Below, in pieces: positions 29,566 to 37,269 of a stretch of DNA of 38,397 nt (positions within the stretch are counted from its first letter, which is position 1; every line of letters starts with the position of its first letter). The position numbers and the translations under genes were made by a program. The stretch covers positions 1-38,397 of the forward strand of contig DLKC01000040.1 of assembly GCA_002478885.1 (NCBI GenBank). The letters run 5' to 3'. Under the pieces are notes generated by a model. It ran no database searches and was not told the DNA's origin. It worked only from the letters and a program-made list of their open reading frames with translations. The stretch is from Chitinophagaceae bacterium UBA7600. GTDB taxonomy: Bacteria; Bacteroidota; Bacteroidia; Chitinophagales; Chitinophagaceae.

Positions 29566-29715
29566 ATTTTTATGGCTCCGGCTTTTGCCTGTAGCTCATC
29601 TTCGTTGCGTCGCACTCGTGTACTGCCTGCCAATAACTGGCCAATGTTCTGTACCCTCAGGTGAGTGACACAACAGGCGATGCCCATAGTATCAACAGCC
29701 GGTGCCCAAATAAAT
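29566..29715. repeat. Intergenic repeat locus h (doublet)
   Basis: Cores are GTTGCGTCGCAC at 29604-29615 and GAGTGACACAAC (reverse) at 29663-29674. The outer ends are TTTTTATGGCTCCGGC and GCCGGTGCCCAAATAAA, again inverted. It separates the YceI-kinase-regulator operon from the cytochrome/DUF5777 gene group. Confidence 0.85.
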
Positions 29716-29730
29716 TTGCTTGTGTTTGTG

Positions 29731-31509
29731 TTAGAGGTTGCTTAAGTTCTTTGGTTTTCTAACCGTGAATACTCGCGAAATATTGAAACCCACATGCACG
29801 CCACCATCATCCCACTGGCTGTATGTGTTGGTAATATAAGTGCGCTCGGTCATGCCCGTTGAATTGGTAACATGTACCTGGAACACGTGACCGCCTGTTT
29901 CAATTTCGTAGCCGATAGAAAAGGAGTTATATGTGTCGGGCAATTTTCTGCCCGGTAACTGGTAATAATATTCGAATGTAAGGCTCGACATTTTTGTGAC
30001 CTTCAGTTTTAAACCTGCGCCAACAGAGTAAAGGTCGTTAGGTATATCCGACGTAGGCACGATATTGTAGTGCACCATTGTTGGCATTAACTGCATGGAA
30101 ATACTGTTGTTAAACTTGCGGGCCAGTATTGCCTGGAAAGCGAAAGTGTACCTGTCTGACGACTGCTTCTGAATCGTATCGGCCGCCGTTTTTACATTCT
30201 TAAGCGTTTGAAGCATGATGGAAGAATACAGGCTTAATGAAACTGGCATTTTTCTTTCGCCGGTTTGCTGGCGCAGCAACTTATACTTAAGGTAGCCGTC
30301 GTATTCTTTTTCGTAACTACTTCTGCCGCCCCCAATGGTGAGCCTGTTGGTTAAGCCATAGTCCATACCCAAACGCACCGAGGCATTGTCCAAACCAAAA
30401 AATTCATATAATCCGGTGTTTATTGCACCAAAGCGGTGTGAAATATTTACGTTAAGCACGCCACCTGGTAGCGTTTCAACAGTGTGTCCGTTTATAAGCC
30501 GGATGCTTCTGAAAGTACCGATGGTAAGCTTTCGCTTTATGGAATCAGTTGCTGCACTGGCTGTTTCTGGTTTTGCCCATTCAGGGCTAACTGCTTCGCC
30601 CGGCAGTGCCTTTGGTTTTTGTACCGTGAATACCCTGGATATGTTAAACCCAAAATGTATATCGCCTTTCTTCCACTGCCCTGTTGTTTCATTGATAAAG
30701 GTGCGTTCCGTCATACCGGTTGAATTGGTAAGATTTAGCTGGAATACGTGTCCGCCTGTTTCAATCTCGTAGCCGAGCGAAAAGGAGTTATAGGTACCTG
30801 GAAGTTTATTGCCTGGTAACTGGTAATAGTATTCGGCTGTAAGACTGGTGCGCTTGCTCAGTTTTATTCTTCCGGCAACCCCGATGGAGATAAGATTATT
30901 CGGCAGATCGGACGTTGGTACAAGATTATAATGCACGAGCGTAGGCATTACCTGGAGGGAAAAATTAGTGCTGAATTTTCTCGCAATTAAAGCCTGGTAT
31001 GCAAAATAAAACCTATCCTTTGTTTCCAGTTGTTTGTGCTCGATAGAATCTTTCAATGTTTTTACCATCATCGAAGAAAGCAGTGTTACCGAAACAGGGA
31101 TGTTTGTTTTCCCTGTCGACTGCCACAAAAGCCTGTACTTGAGAAAACCATCGTATTGTTTTTCGAAAGTGCTTCTTCCGGCACCAACGGTCAGCCTGTT
31201 AGTTATACCATAGTCAAGCCCGATGCGCATAGAAGCCTGGTCGAGGCCCCATATCTCATAAAAGCCCTCGTTAAGTGTTCCAAAACGGTGAGCAAGTTTA
31301 AAATCTAGCACCCCTTTTTGCGTGGTTTCTACGGTATGGCCATTGATAAGCCGGCTTGTTTTAAAAGTTGCTTCGGTAAGCTGTGTTTCACTTTTTACCT
31401 TTTTATTCATTTCCACATCGAGTAACGAATCAAGATTAACATCCTGAGCAGATACTCTAACAAAAATTGCTACCAGAACGGAAAGGATTATTATTTTCTT
31501 ACTGAACAT
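29731..31509 (-). CDS. Tandem DUF5777 outer-membrane beta-barrel protein (internally duplicated)
   Basis: About 592 residues with a signal peptide (MFSKKIIILSVLVAIFVRVS, then AQ) and two consecutive DUF5777-like units of about 287 residues. Both open with RLINGHTVET and both contain DYG(I/L)TNRLT(V/I)G(A/G)GRS, a PTSD(L/I)PN block and SFS(L/I)GYEIETGGHVFQ. DNA of the two units is clearly similar with a period of 861 bp, indicating a fairly recent duplication. The family is predicted to be outer-membrane barrels. I chose the start at 31509; an ATG at 31539 overlaps the upstream stop (ATGA) and is an alternative. Confidence 0.85.
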   Translation of the reverse strand: MFSKKIIILSVLVAIFVRVSAQDVNLDSLLDVEMNKKVKSETQLTEATFKTSRLINGHTVETTQKGVLDFKLAHRFGTLNEGFYEIWGLDQASMRIGLDYGITNRLTVGAGRSTFEKQYDGFLKYRLLWQSTGKTNIPVSVTLLSSMMVKTLKDSIEHKQLETKDRFYFAYQALIARKFSTNFSLQVMPTLVHYNLVPTSDLPNNLISIGVAGRIKLSKRTSLTAEYYYQLPGNKLPGTYNSFSLGYEIETGGHVFQLNLTNSTGMTERTFINETTGQWKKGDIHFGFNISRVFTVQKPKALPGEAVSPEWAKPETASAATDSIKRKLTIGTFRSIRLINGHTVETLPGGVLNVNISHRFGAINTGLYEFFGLDNASVRLGMDYGLTNRLTIGGGRSSYEKEYDGYLKYKLLRQQTGERKMPVSLSLYSSIMLQTLKNVKTAADTIQKQSSDRYTFAFQAILARKFNNSISMQLMPTMVHYNIVPTSDIPNDLYSVGAGLKLKVTKMSSLTFEYYYQLPGRKLPDTYNSFSIGYEIETGGHVFQVHVTNSTGMTERTYITNTYSQWDDGGVHVGFNISRVFTVRKPKNLSNL

Positions 31510-31535
31510 TCGGTTTAATTTAAAGCCGGTTAGAA

Positions 31536-32081
31536 TCATTTTTTGTCGTAAACACAATTAACATTAACCTGGATGTCTTCTGAGATCTTTGATTGCGTGA
31601 AAGCTTCGCCGATAATATTGTATTCTTTTCTTTTTACAGAAAACGTGGCCTTTGCTGTAACCTTTCCGCCACCCACTGTAATAGTACCTTTTGTTGATAC
31701 AGGCTTCGTTACATTCTTAATGGTGAGATTGCCTTCAACGGTTACGTTATAGTTGCCGTCTTTAGCAAAATTTACGTCGGCCAGGTTGGTGATTTTTCCG
31801 GAAAAGCTGGCCTTGGGAAACTTTTCACTATCCATATAATCCGGGTTATTAAAATGATCCTCCATGGATTGCTTTGGGAAATGAAAACTTTTTATTGCTA
31901 TTCTGAAGTCAAATGTGCCGGTGCTGCTGTTGAGCAGGCTTACCACTTCATTATTGCTGGCTTTAATGTCTTCCATTGAGGTATGTGAATAGAAGCCTAT
32001 GTTGCCATTTCGTGTAATATAATCCTGGCTGTTGGCAGCAAAGGCCGCTAGTAAAAATGTAATAAGAATAGGTAATTTCAT
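31536..32081 (-). CDS. YceI-family periplasmic protein (copy A)
   Basis: 181 residues: signal peptide (MKLPILITFLLAAFAANS, cleaved near Q19) and a YceI barrel with the family blocks FPKASFSGKITN, NYNVTVEGNLTIKNVTKPV and KATFSVKRKEYNIIGEAF. It likely binds an isoprenoid lipid or quinone in the periplasm. It lies 18 bp after the monohaem cytochrome gene and just before the DUF5777 gene, in the same operon. Confidence 0.9.
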   Translation of the reverse strand: MKLPILITFLLAAFAANSQDYITRNGNIGFYSHTSMEDIKASNNEVVSLLNSSTGTFDFRIAIKSFHFPKQSMEDHFNNPDYMDSEKFPKASFSGKITNLADVNFAKDGNYNVTVEGNLTIKNVTKPVSTKGTITVGGGKVTAKATFSVKRKEYNIIGEAFTQSKISEDIQVNVNCVYDKK

Positions 32082-32099
32082 TGAGTAAAGATTTAAAGG

Positions 32100-32480
32100 T
32101 TAATTATCCAATGCGCCTGAGTCTATCCAGATTCTGAATTTCGCAATATCACAATCAGAAAGTTTTGGGGCATCTTTTGGCATGTTCTGTGCGCCACCGT
32201 CATGTGTGATGGCAGACATTAATATGCCATTGTCGGCATAGGCTTTTAGTACATCATATTGATCCAGCGGAATACCACCGCCATTATCGGCGGTTCCACC
32301 ATGGCAGGAGTAACAATTTGCCGAGAGAATATTATTTATGTCGCCACTAAGTGTTATCGCATGACTTGTGTCGCAGACAGGTGCAGGATATATAATATCT
32401 GCTTTGTCATAATAGCAACCGGTTGCAATAAGCATGGTTAAACAAAGGCCTACTACCAAAAAAGAAATTCTATTCATCAT
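32100..32480 (-). CDS. Monohaem c-type cytochrome lipoprotein
   Basis: 126 residues with a lipobox cysteine at C22 (MLIATGC) and one haem-binding motif CYSCH at residues 56-60. A likely distal Met ligand is in AQNMPKDAPKLSD. Its C-terminal half (KLSDCDIAKFRIWIDSGALD) closely matches the second domain of the dihaem protein upstream, so the two share ancestry. As a lipoprotein it is anchored to the periplasmic face of a membrane. Role: probably a small electron carrier; partner unknown. Confidence 0.88.
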   Translation of the reverse strand: MMNRISFLVVGLCLTMLIATGCYYDKADIIYPAPVCDTSHAITLSGDINNILSANCYSCHGGTADNGGGIPLDQYDVLKAYADNGILMSAITHDGGAQNMPKDAPKLSDCDIAKFRIWIDSGALDN

Positions 32481-32552
32481 TCATCAGTTTTTATTTCTAT
32501 AAAACCATAAACCCAAAAACGACCTGGATCATTTTTGAGTTTAAAAATGCTG

Positions 32553-33245
32553 TTAATTGTTTAATGCTCCGGATTCGATCCACTTCTGGATTTGCCGTAT
32601 ATTACAATCACTGAGTTTGTTGCCGCCTTGTGGCATTGCCGGATAACCCGCCGCATGAGTAATGGTTCCCAACAAAGTTCCATTTGAGGCCGCCTGTTGA
32701 ACACCAGTAAAGGTTGAAAGATCTACACCTCCACTCTTCGATACCGATGAATGACAACCCGTACAATTCGTTGTCATTATCTTACTTATTGCACCATTGT
32801 AAGTGTAAACAGACGTGTCGCAAGCCATGCATCCCGTTGTGTTTTTCGCACCCTCATCTATCCACTGCTTTATTAACGCCACCTGGTCTGAGGTAAGTTT
32901 TGTATTGCCTTTTGGCGGCATTTCGCCCCCGGCAATAACTTTATATAACTCACTTTTCGAAGCATTTCCCGGCGCAATACCTCTTTTTACAATATTGCTA
33001 TAACTATCAAGCACATAACCTTCTTTGTGAGATGCCGCATCATGACAGCCACTTTTGCCGCAACTGGTCACAAAAATTGGCAAAACTTCTCCCTCAAAAC
33101 ATACCGCAGAACTATTTGTATTCCCGGTTGTATCGGTGTTACCGTTTGAATTTCCATCATTGGTTCCGGGATATACAACCTGGTGTTTACAGGAAAGCAC
33201 GAATACAACAAAGGCAATAGTAGCCGGAAGCAAAACTTTTTTCAT
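32553..33245 (-). CDS. Dihaem c-type cytochrome lipoprotein with one CX4CH site
   Basis: 230 residues with lipobox C19 (FVLSC). Two cytochrome c-like domains follow. Domain 1 (about 45-135) has the spaced motif CGKSGCH (C62, C67, H68, four residues between the cysteines) and Met109 in GGEMPPKG. Domain 2 (about 138-230) has the usual CTGCH (C161, C164, H165) and Met204 in PAMPQGGNK. A Gly/Asn/Thr-rich linker (about 25-47) follows the lipid anchor. It is 72 bp upstream of the monohaem gene. CX4CH sites need cytochrome c maturation that tolerates the wider spacing, or may not bind haem. Confidence 0.87.
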   Translation of the reverse strand: MKKVLLPATIAFVVFVLSCKHQVVYPGTNDGNSNGNTDTTGNTNSSAVCFEGEVLPIFVTSCGKSGCHDAASHKEGYVLDSYSNIVKRGIAPGNASKSELYKVIAGGEMPPKGNTKLTSDQVALIKQWIDEGAKNTTGCMACDTSVYTYNGAISKIMTTNCTGCHSSVSKSGGVDLSTFTGVQQAASNGTLLGTITHAAGYPAMPQGGNKLSDCNIRQIQKWIESGALNN

Positions 33246-33262
33246 AAGATATTTTCACACTT

Positions 33263-33676
33263 TTATTTCTTCACAATAATTCCCTGGTTGATGATCACAT
33301 CGCTCAGGTAGCCGGTACAAATACCTTTGAACGTAATATTGCTTCCCGGAACTATTGAATCCGGGTTTTCTTTGAACGTGCAATTAACCCCGAAAATAGG
33401 GTCTGATGTTTTAAGGTAGACAACGGCATTACCCTCCTGATTTTTCTTTATGTCGGCTACGATACCTGAAACCTCAATTGCTTTGTTCAGGTATACCTGG
33501 TTTGCCCTGTTCTCATTTACTGTGAACGAATCAAATATTGCTTCGGCGGTAATTCTTATGCCTTCTTCCTGTTTCACGTCTCTCGTTGGTTTATAGTATT
33601 CAAACAGCCCATACACCACAAGTGACAGAAAAATGATCCCCGTTATCAGCAATATTTTTTTTCTTGAGCTTTTCAT
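33263..33676 (-). CDS. Membrane-anchored OB-fold protein (tRNA_anti-like)
   Basis: 137 residues with an N-terminal membrane anchor (about residues 7-25, ILLITGIIFLSLVVYGLF) followed by an OB-fold-like domain (about 50-137: LNKAIEVSGIVADIKK, VVYLKTSDPIFGVNCTF, GSNITFKGICTGYLSDVIIN). This fold family occurs in Bacteroidota beside YceI and cytochrome genes. I chose the start at 33676 because the earlier ATG at 33730 lies in the promoter-like region. It is the first gene of the cytochrome operon; its role, possibly in the envelope, is unknown. Confidence 0.75.
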   Translation of the reverse strand: MKSSRKKILLITGIIFLSLVVYGLFEYYKPTRDVKQEEGIRITAEAIFDSFTVNENRANQVYLNKAIEVSGIVADIKKNQEGNAVVYLKTSDPIFGVNCTFKENPDSIVPGSNITFKGICTGYLSDVIINQGIIVKK

Positions 33677-33692
33677 AAAGTCACAATCACAC

Positions 33693-33713
33693 AACAAAGT
33701 AATTACTGTTGTT
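33693..33713 (-). promoter_or_regulatory. Palindrome in the promoter region of the cytochrome operon
   Basis: AGTAATTACT (33698-33707) is a perfect palindrome, extended by AACAA on one side and TTGTT on the other with a 1-bp offset. It lies about 17-37 bp upstream of the first start and overlaps a weak -7-like TTACTTTG on the minus strand. It may be a regulator site. Confidence 0.4.
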
Positions 33714-33786
33714 CCATAAGAAAAACTCACTTATTCCTTACGGGAAAAATTCAACGCTGAACAGGCAAAAGCAAGGGTTATCCGGG

Positions 33787-34404
33787 TCAGGTTTTTACAT
33801 ACTGGTTTACAGGAAGCCTGTTGGCAAGGCTTCGGGCAAGCGTCATTTCATCTGCGTATTCCAATTCACCGCCAAAAGCTATGCCCCTTGCGATGGTGGT
33901 AACCGTGCAGGGCAGATGGGCAATTTTCTTTTGAATATAGTAGATCGTTGTATCGCCTTGTATATTGGGGCTAAGTGCAAAAATAAGCTCTTCCGTTGCC
34001 TCCGTTTCAATACGATGAATCAACGATGCAATGTTGAGTTGTTCCGGGCCGGTACCGTCTAACGGCGATATTACGCCGCCCAGTACATGATATACGCCAT
34101 TGTATTGCTGGGTGCTTTCAATGGCAATCACATCTCTTATTGTTTCTACCACGCAAATGGTTTGTTGTTTGCGCATAACATTGGCGCAAATATTACAGGT
34201 GTCGTTGTCGCTAACGTTAAAGCAACGCGAACAGAATTTTATTTGCCTGCGCATACTTGCAATGCTCTCACTGAAATGCTCCACGTCTGCCACATCCTGT
34301 TTCAGCAGGTGAAGCACCATACGCAAAGCAGTTTTCTTACCAATACCCGGAAGTTTGGCAAATTCATTTACCGCATTTTCTAGTAATCCCGATGGTAATT
34401 GCAT
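33787..34404 (-). CDS. recR: Recombination protein RecR
   Basis: RecR works with RecO and RecF to load RecA at gapped DNA. The 205-residue product has the helix-hairpin-helix (LPGIGKKTALRMVLHLL), a C4 zinc motif (FCSRCFNVSDNDTCNICAN), the Toprim segment (ICVVETIRDVIAIEST) and a C-terminal Walker-like region (ARGIAFGGELEYADEMTLAR). The start at 34404 is chosen over 34494 because the upstream extension overlaps the dispersed repeat and a TATATTTG box ending 5 bp before this ATG. Confidence 0.97.
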   Translation of the reverse strand: MQLPSGLLENAVNEFAKLPGIGKKTALRMVLHLLKQDVADVEHFSESIASMRRQIKFCSRCFNVSDNDTCNICANVMRKQQTICVVETIRDVIAIESTQQYNGVYHVLGGVISPLDGTGPEQLNIASLIHRIETEATEELIFALSPNIQGDTTIYYIQKKIAHLPCTVTTIARGIAFGGELEYADEMTLARSLANRLPVNQYVKT

Positions 34405-34408
34405 ACCG

Positions 34409-34416
34409 CAAATATA
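34409..34416 (-). promoter_or_regulatory. -7 box TATATTTG directly before the recR start
   Basis: An exact TAnnTTTG match on the minus strand with only CGGT between it and the ATG at 34404. If used, the transcript would be nearly or fully leaderless. No clear -33 element is seen. Confidence 0.4.
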
Positions 34417-34454
34417 AAAGAGAAGAATAATCCCCGGAGTATGATTGTTTTGAT

Positions 34455-34528
34455 TTGCTGAGTAAGGTTGCGAACGCACAAGTGAGTGACACAACCAAAG
34501 CCGGGCAAAGCTTTGCTGCCGGCAAACA
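34455..34528 (-). repeat. Intergenic repeat locus i (single)
   Basis: Core GAGTGACACAAC (reverse, GTGTCAC type) at 34484-34495. The inner arm TTGCTGAGTAAGGTTGCG aligns base for base, without gaps, to locus l over 41 bp. The outer flank is AAAGCCGGGCAAAG followed by GCTGCCGGCAAACAAA. Confidence 0.8.
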
Positions 34529-34532
34529 AAAA

Positions 34533-35021
34533 TTATTTTATTTCCTCAAAGCCCCCGGTTTGCCTGTTCTTGCGCACGTTGTCCCAATCGAAATAACGAC
34601 CGTTCATGGCAACATAAACGCCGTGCGGAAGGCTTTGTACAAAGGCCATGGCACTGCCCATGTTAAAGAGGCCGTCGGAACTGCCGAACATGTAGGGTAT
34701 CATGGCGCCGGTTAAAACAATGGTTTTGTTTTTCACTTTTGACGCCAGCACTTTTGCCGTATCGGCCATTGTATCGGTTCCATGTGTAATAATTATTTTG
34801 TCTTCTTTCGCCTGCATGCAATGGCTGGCAATAAGTTCGCGGTCGGTTTCTGTCATTTCAAGACTGTCGATCATCATAAGGGTGCGAATCTCAACAGGCA
34901 TGCGGCACCGGCCGAGTTTCAGCAGGTCTGATATGTGCGTGTCTTTAAAAAAAAGCTGACCGGTTATTTCGTTATATTCTTTGTCGAAAGTGCCGCCGGT
35001 TATGAATATGCGAATGGCCAT
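34533..35021 (-). CDS. Short asparaginase-like protein (N-terminal domain only)
   Basis: 162 residues covering only the N-terminal half of the L-asparaginase fold. It has the first catalytic-threonine block ITGGTFDKEY and the second block HGTDTMADTA, then TGAMIPYMFGSSDG with the usual following region. Full L-asparaginases are about 320-350 residues, with a C-terminal domain completing the active site. The gene ends cleanly, so it is a stable short family and not a broken copy. Amidohydrolase activity is uncertain. Confidence 0.85.
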   Translation of the reverse strand: MAIRIFITGGTFDKEYNEITGQLFFKDTHISDLLKLGRCRMPVEIRTLMMIDSLEMTETDRELIASHCMQAKEDKIIITHGTDTMADTAKVLASKVKNKTIVLTGAMIPYMFGSSDGLFNMGSAMAFVQSLPHGVYVAMNGRYFDWDNVRKNRQTGGFEEIK

Positions 35022-35090
35022 AGAAAAAATTTAATGGCGTGAAATTAAGCAAACCATGCCAGCCTTTGTAAAACACAAATATCAGGAGCC

Positions 35091-35152
35091 CGGCATTGAA
35101 TAAGTATTAAGCTTTTCTTGCGTCGCACTCTTTAGCGCTTTGTCATCAACCG
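35091..35152 (+). repeat. Intergenic repeat locus j (single)
   Basis: Core CTTGCGTCGCAC at 35117-35128 with the outer block GGAGCCCGGC at 35094-35103 and the inner arm CTCTTTAGCGCTTTGTCATC. It lies between the MazG-like and asparaginase-like genes. Confidence 0.7.
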
Positions 35153-35161
35153 GGCAAAATA

Positions 35162-35494
35162 TTACCTGAGTTTTTCATTATCAGTATGTCTTTTAGCGTC
35201 GCGGATATTTTTCTTCTCAAAATTTTTTATCAATGCCTCACCAAGGTTAACACCTGTTTGATTGGCCAGGCAGAGAAGCACCCACAACACATCGGCCATT
35301 TCATCGGAAATATTTTTGCCTTTATCACTTTCTTTGAATGACTGTTCACCGTATGTACGCACCATTAACCTGGATAGTTCGCCCACTTCTTCCATTAAAA
35401 TACCAAGATTGGTGAGCTCGGAAAAATAGCGCACCCCCACCGTTTTTATCCAGTCATCAACCTGTTGCTGCGCATCGCTGATGGTTATATCCAT
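35162..35494 (-). CDS. MazG-like nucleotide pyrophosphohydrolase
   Basis: 110 residues forming the all-helical MazG-type fold. The metal-binding acidic residues are in LMEEVGELSRLM (EExxE) and SDEMADVLWVLL (ExxD). Such enzymes hydrolyse (d)NTPs to monophosphates, often as house-cleaning of aberrant nucleotides. It starts 26 bp after the dtd stop, so the two are probably cotranscribed, although a weak TAATTTG lies in that gap. Confidence 0.88.
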   Translation of the reverse strand: MDITISDAQQQVDDWIKTVGVRYFSELTNLGILMEEVGELSRLMVRTYGEQSFKESDKGKNISDEMADVLWVLLCLANQTGVNLGEALIKNFEKKNIRDAKRHTDNEKLR

Positions 35495-35520
35495 AAAAGC
35501 AAATTATTTAGTTAAATGGT

Positions 35521-35973
35521 TTACTCTTTGTTTTTTGTGTCGATGAAAATGGTTACCGGCCCGTCGTTTAGTAACCGCACTTTCATGTCGGCGCCGAAAA
35601 TACCAGTATATATTTTTTTGCCAAGATCGTTTTCAAGTTGGTTGATCATTTTCTCGTACAGCGGAATGGCAATATCGGGTTTGCTTGCCTTAATGTAAGA
35701 CGGTCGGTTGCCTTTTTTTGTTGCGGCATGTAAGGTGAACTGGCTTATAAGCAAAATATCTCCGCCGCTGTCTTTAATGCTTACGTTCATAACGCCATGC
35801 TCGTCGTTAAAAACGCGCAGGTTAACGATCTTTGAACTTAACCATTGAATGTCTTCACTATTGTCTGCATCTTCAATACCAACCAGGATCATTAAGCCGT
35901 TGCCGATCGCCCCGGTTATATTATTGTCAACTGTAACCGATGCTTCCGAAACTCTTTGAATAACCGCTCTCAT
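35521..35973 (-). CDS. dtd: D-aminoacyl-tRNA deacylase
   Basis: DTD removes D-amino acids (and glycine) mischarged onto tRNA. The 150-residue length is typical. The two active-site motifs are SQFTLHA and NDGPVTIF, the latter carrying the Gly-cis-Pro that rejects L-amino acids. It opens with MRAVIQRVSEASVTVD, a family hallmark. It is likely the first gene of a dtd-MazG-like pair. Confidence 0.96.
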   Translation of the reverse strand: MRAVIQRVSEASVTVDNNITGAIGNGLMILVGIEDADNSEDIQWLSSKIVNLRVFNDEHGVMNVSIKDSGGDILLISQFTLHAATKKGNRPSYIKASKPDIAIPLYEKMINQLENDLGKKIYTGIFGADMKVRLLNDGPVTIFIDTKNKE

Positions 35974-36026
35974 AAAAAATATTTCTGCGGAGTGAAGTTA
36001 AGCTGTAAATCTTTTCTGCAAGTTTT

Positions 36027-36103
36027 CTGCTGAGCAGTGGGCAAAGCGACGCAGTGAGTGACACAACGAAGTTTAATGTATGCATTGAAGCCGGTAAAAA
36101 AAA
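36027..36103 (-). repeat. Intergenic repeat locus k (single)
   Basis: Core GAGTGACACAAC (reverse) at 36056-36067. The inner arm begins with the palindrome CTGCTGAGCAG at 36027-36037, also present in locus a. The outer flank GAAGCCGGTAAAAAAA ends at about 36103. Confidence 0.8.
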
Positions 36104-36139
36104 TAATATTCAAAATAACCCTAAATGCTATTTTGCAGT

Positions 36140-36541
36140 ATGGATGTTTCAGCAGAGATTGTTTTTCAAACAGCCCGAAGCGGCGGCAAGGGCGGACAAA
36201 ATGTAAACAAGGTAGAGACCATGGTGGAAGCTCGTTGGAAAATTGCTGACTCGAAACTTGTTACCGGCGACCAAATGCAATTACTGTTTAAAAAACTGAA
36301 AACAAGAATAACCGCTGAAGGTCTATTGCTGGTAAAATCGCAAAGCCACCGCACGCAACTTGGTAATAAGGAGCAGGTAATCAAAAAAATGAATGCCCTT
36401 GTTGAAGCTGCATTAAAGCAACCGAAAAAAAGAAAACCTTCGAAAATTCCTAAGGCAGTAATAGAAAAAAGAATTGAAGGGAAGAAACAAAAATCGGGTA
36501 TAAAAGAAGGCCGCAAAAAGATGCGGCCGGGTGATTTTTAG
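36140..36541 (+). CDS. arfB: Peptidyl-tRNA hydrolase ArfB (ribosome rescue)
   Basis: ArfB (YaeJ) frees stalled ribosomes by hydrolysing peptidyl-tRNA without a stop codon. The 133-residue product has the RF-1 domain with the catalytic GGQ in GGKGGQNVNKVET and a very basic C-terminal tail (KKRKPSKIPKAVIEKR, GKKQKSGIKEGRKKMRPGDF) that enters the mRNA channel. The start at 36140 is preferred to 36125 because it gives the usual N-terminus. A TATTTTG at 36129-36135 ends 4 bp before it, so the mRNA could be leaderless. Confidence 0.93.
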   Translation: MDVSAEIVFQTARSGGKGGQNVNKVETMVEARWKIADSKLVTGDQMQLLFKKLKTRITAEGLLLVKSQSHRTQLGNKEQVIKKMNALVEAALKQPKKRKPSKIPKAVIEKRIEGKKQKSGIKEGRKKMRPGDF

Positions 36542-36557
36542 TTAAAATTGCTTGTTG

Positions 36558-37172
36558 TTAATTCTTTTTCGATTTTAAGTCGAGCAGCTGGATCTGCAAT
36601 GTTGATATCAGCGCAGAATCCTTGCTGATGCCGGTTTCCAGGTCGAGTTTCTGTTTATTTATGTCGGCTAGCTTTTTGTTTTTCTTATCCATTTCCTTTT
36701 GAACATCTGTAAGTTTATTGGAAATGCTGTACTGCTGAAAATAATTCTGTTGCAGGTAAGCTGCATATTCTTTTATACGCCCCCATTCCTGCTTATCACT
36801 TTCAGGCGAAAAGAAAACGCCGTTTTTGCTAACCGCAACGTAAACGCCGGCAGCGTCACCGGTTTTTATTTTTCTTCCGTTCACTACAAAATAGCAATCG
36901 ATATTGTCATTTATATAATCAACTTTTGCTCTTTTGAAAAGCATATAACCCATTGATTTTTTTATAATAAAACCTTTGCCTTTTTCCTTTTCAATGTTCA
37001 GGCTGTCGAAATAACGCTCAATTGCAGATTTGGTGTCACTTTCGCTCATGTCGGTCTCAAAATAAATGGCAGAGCGGTAGTTCGTGTCGATCATAACACG
37101 ACTGTCGCTTACCTGCGAAAATGACCGGTGAGCAAAGAACGAGACAGCGAGTAAGAGGTAGATTTTTTTCAT
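36558..37172 (-). CDS. Secreted protein with C-terminal coiled coil, unknown function
   Basis: 204 residues with a signal peptide (MKKIYLLLAVSFFAHRSFSQ). A globular region (about 25-140) is rich in aromatic and charged residues (YDSL- and GYMLFKRAKVDYIND-type segments). The last 55 residues (LTDVQKEMDKKNKKLADINK onward) are a charged coiled coil. No named domain is recognised. It is convergent with arfB, with 16 bp between the stops. Confidence 0.75.
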   Translation of the reverse strand: MKKIYLLLAVSFFAHRSFSQVSDSRVMIDTNYRSAIYFETDMSESDTKSAIERYFDSLNIEKEKGKGFIIKKSMGYMLFKRAKVDYINDNIDCYFVVNGRKIKTGDAAGVYVAVSKNGVFFSPESDKQEWGRIKEYAAYLQQNYFQQYSISNKLTDVQKEMDKKNKKLADINKQKLDLETGISKDSALISTLQIQLLDLKSKKN

Positions 37173-37189
37173 GGAAAAATGTTTGTTCG

Positions 37190-37198
37190 CAAAAGATA
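37190..37198 (-). promoter_or_regulatory. -7-like box of the secreted coiled-coil gene
   Basis: On the minus strand TATCTTTTG lies about 17 bp before the ATG at 37172, one T longer than TAnnTTTG. Confidence 0.4.
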
Positions 37199-37269
37199 GA
37201 ATAATCGGCCATTGCAGAAAAATTTCAACTGCTTATGTTTTCCACAGCAAGGCCTGTCTGGCATGATTA

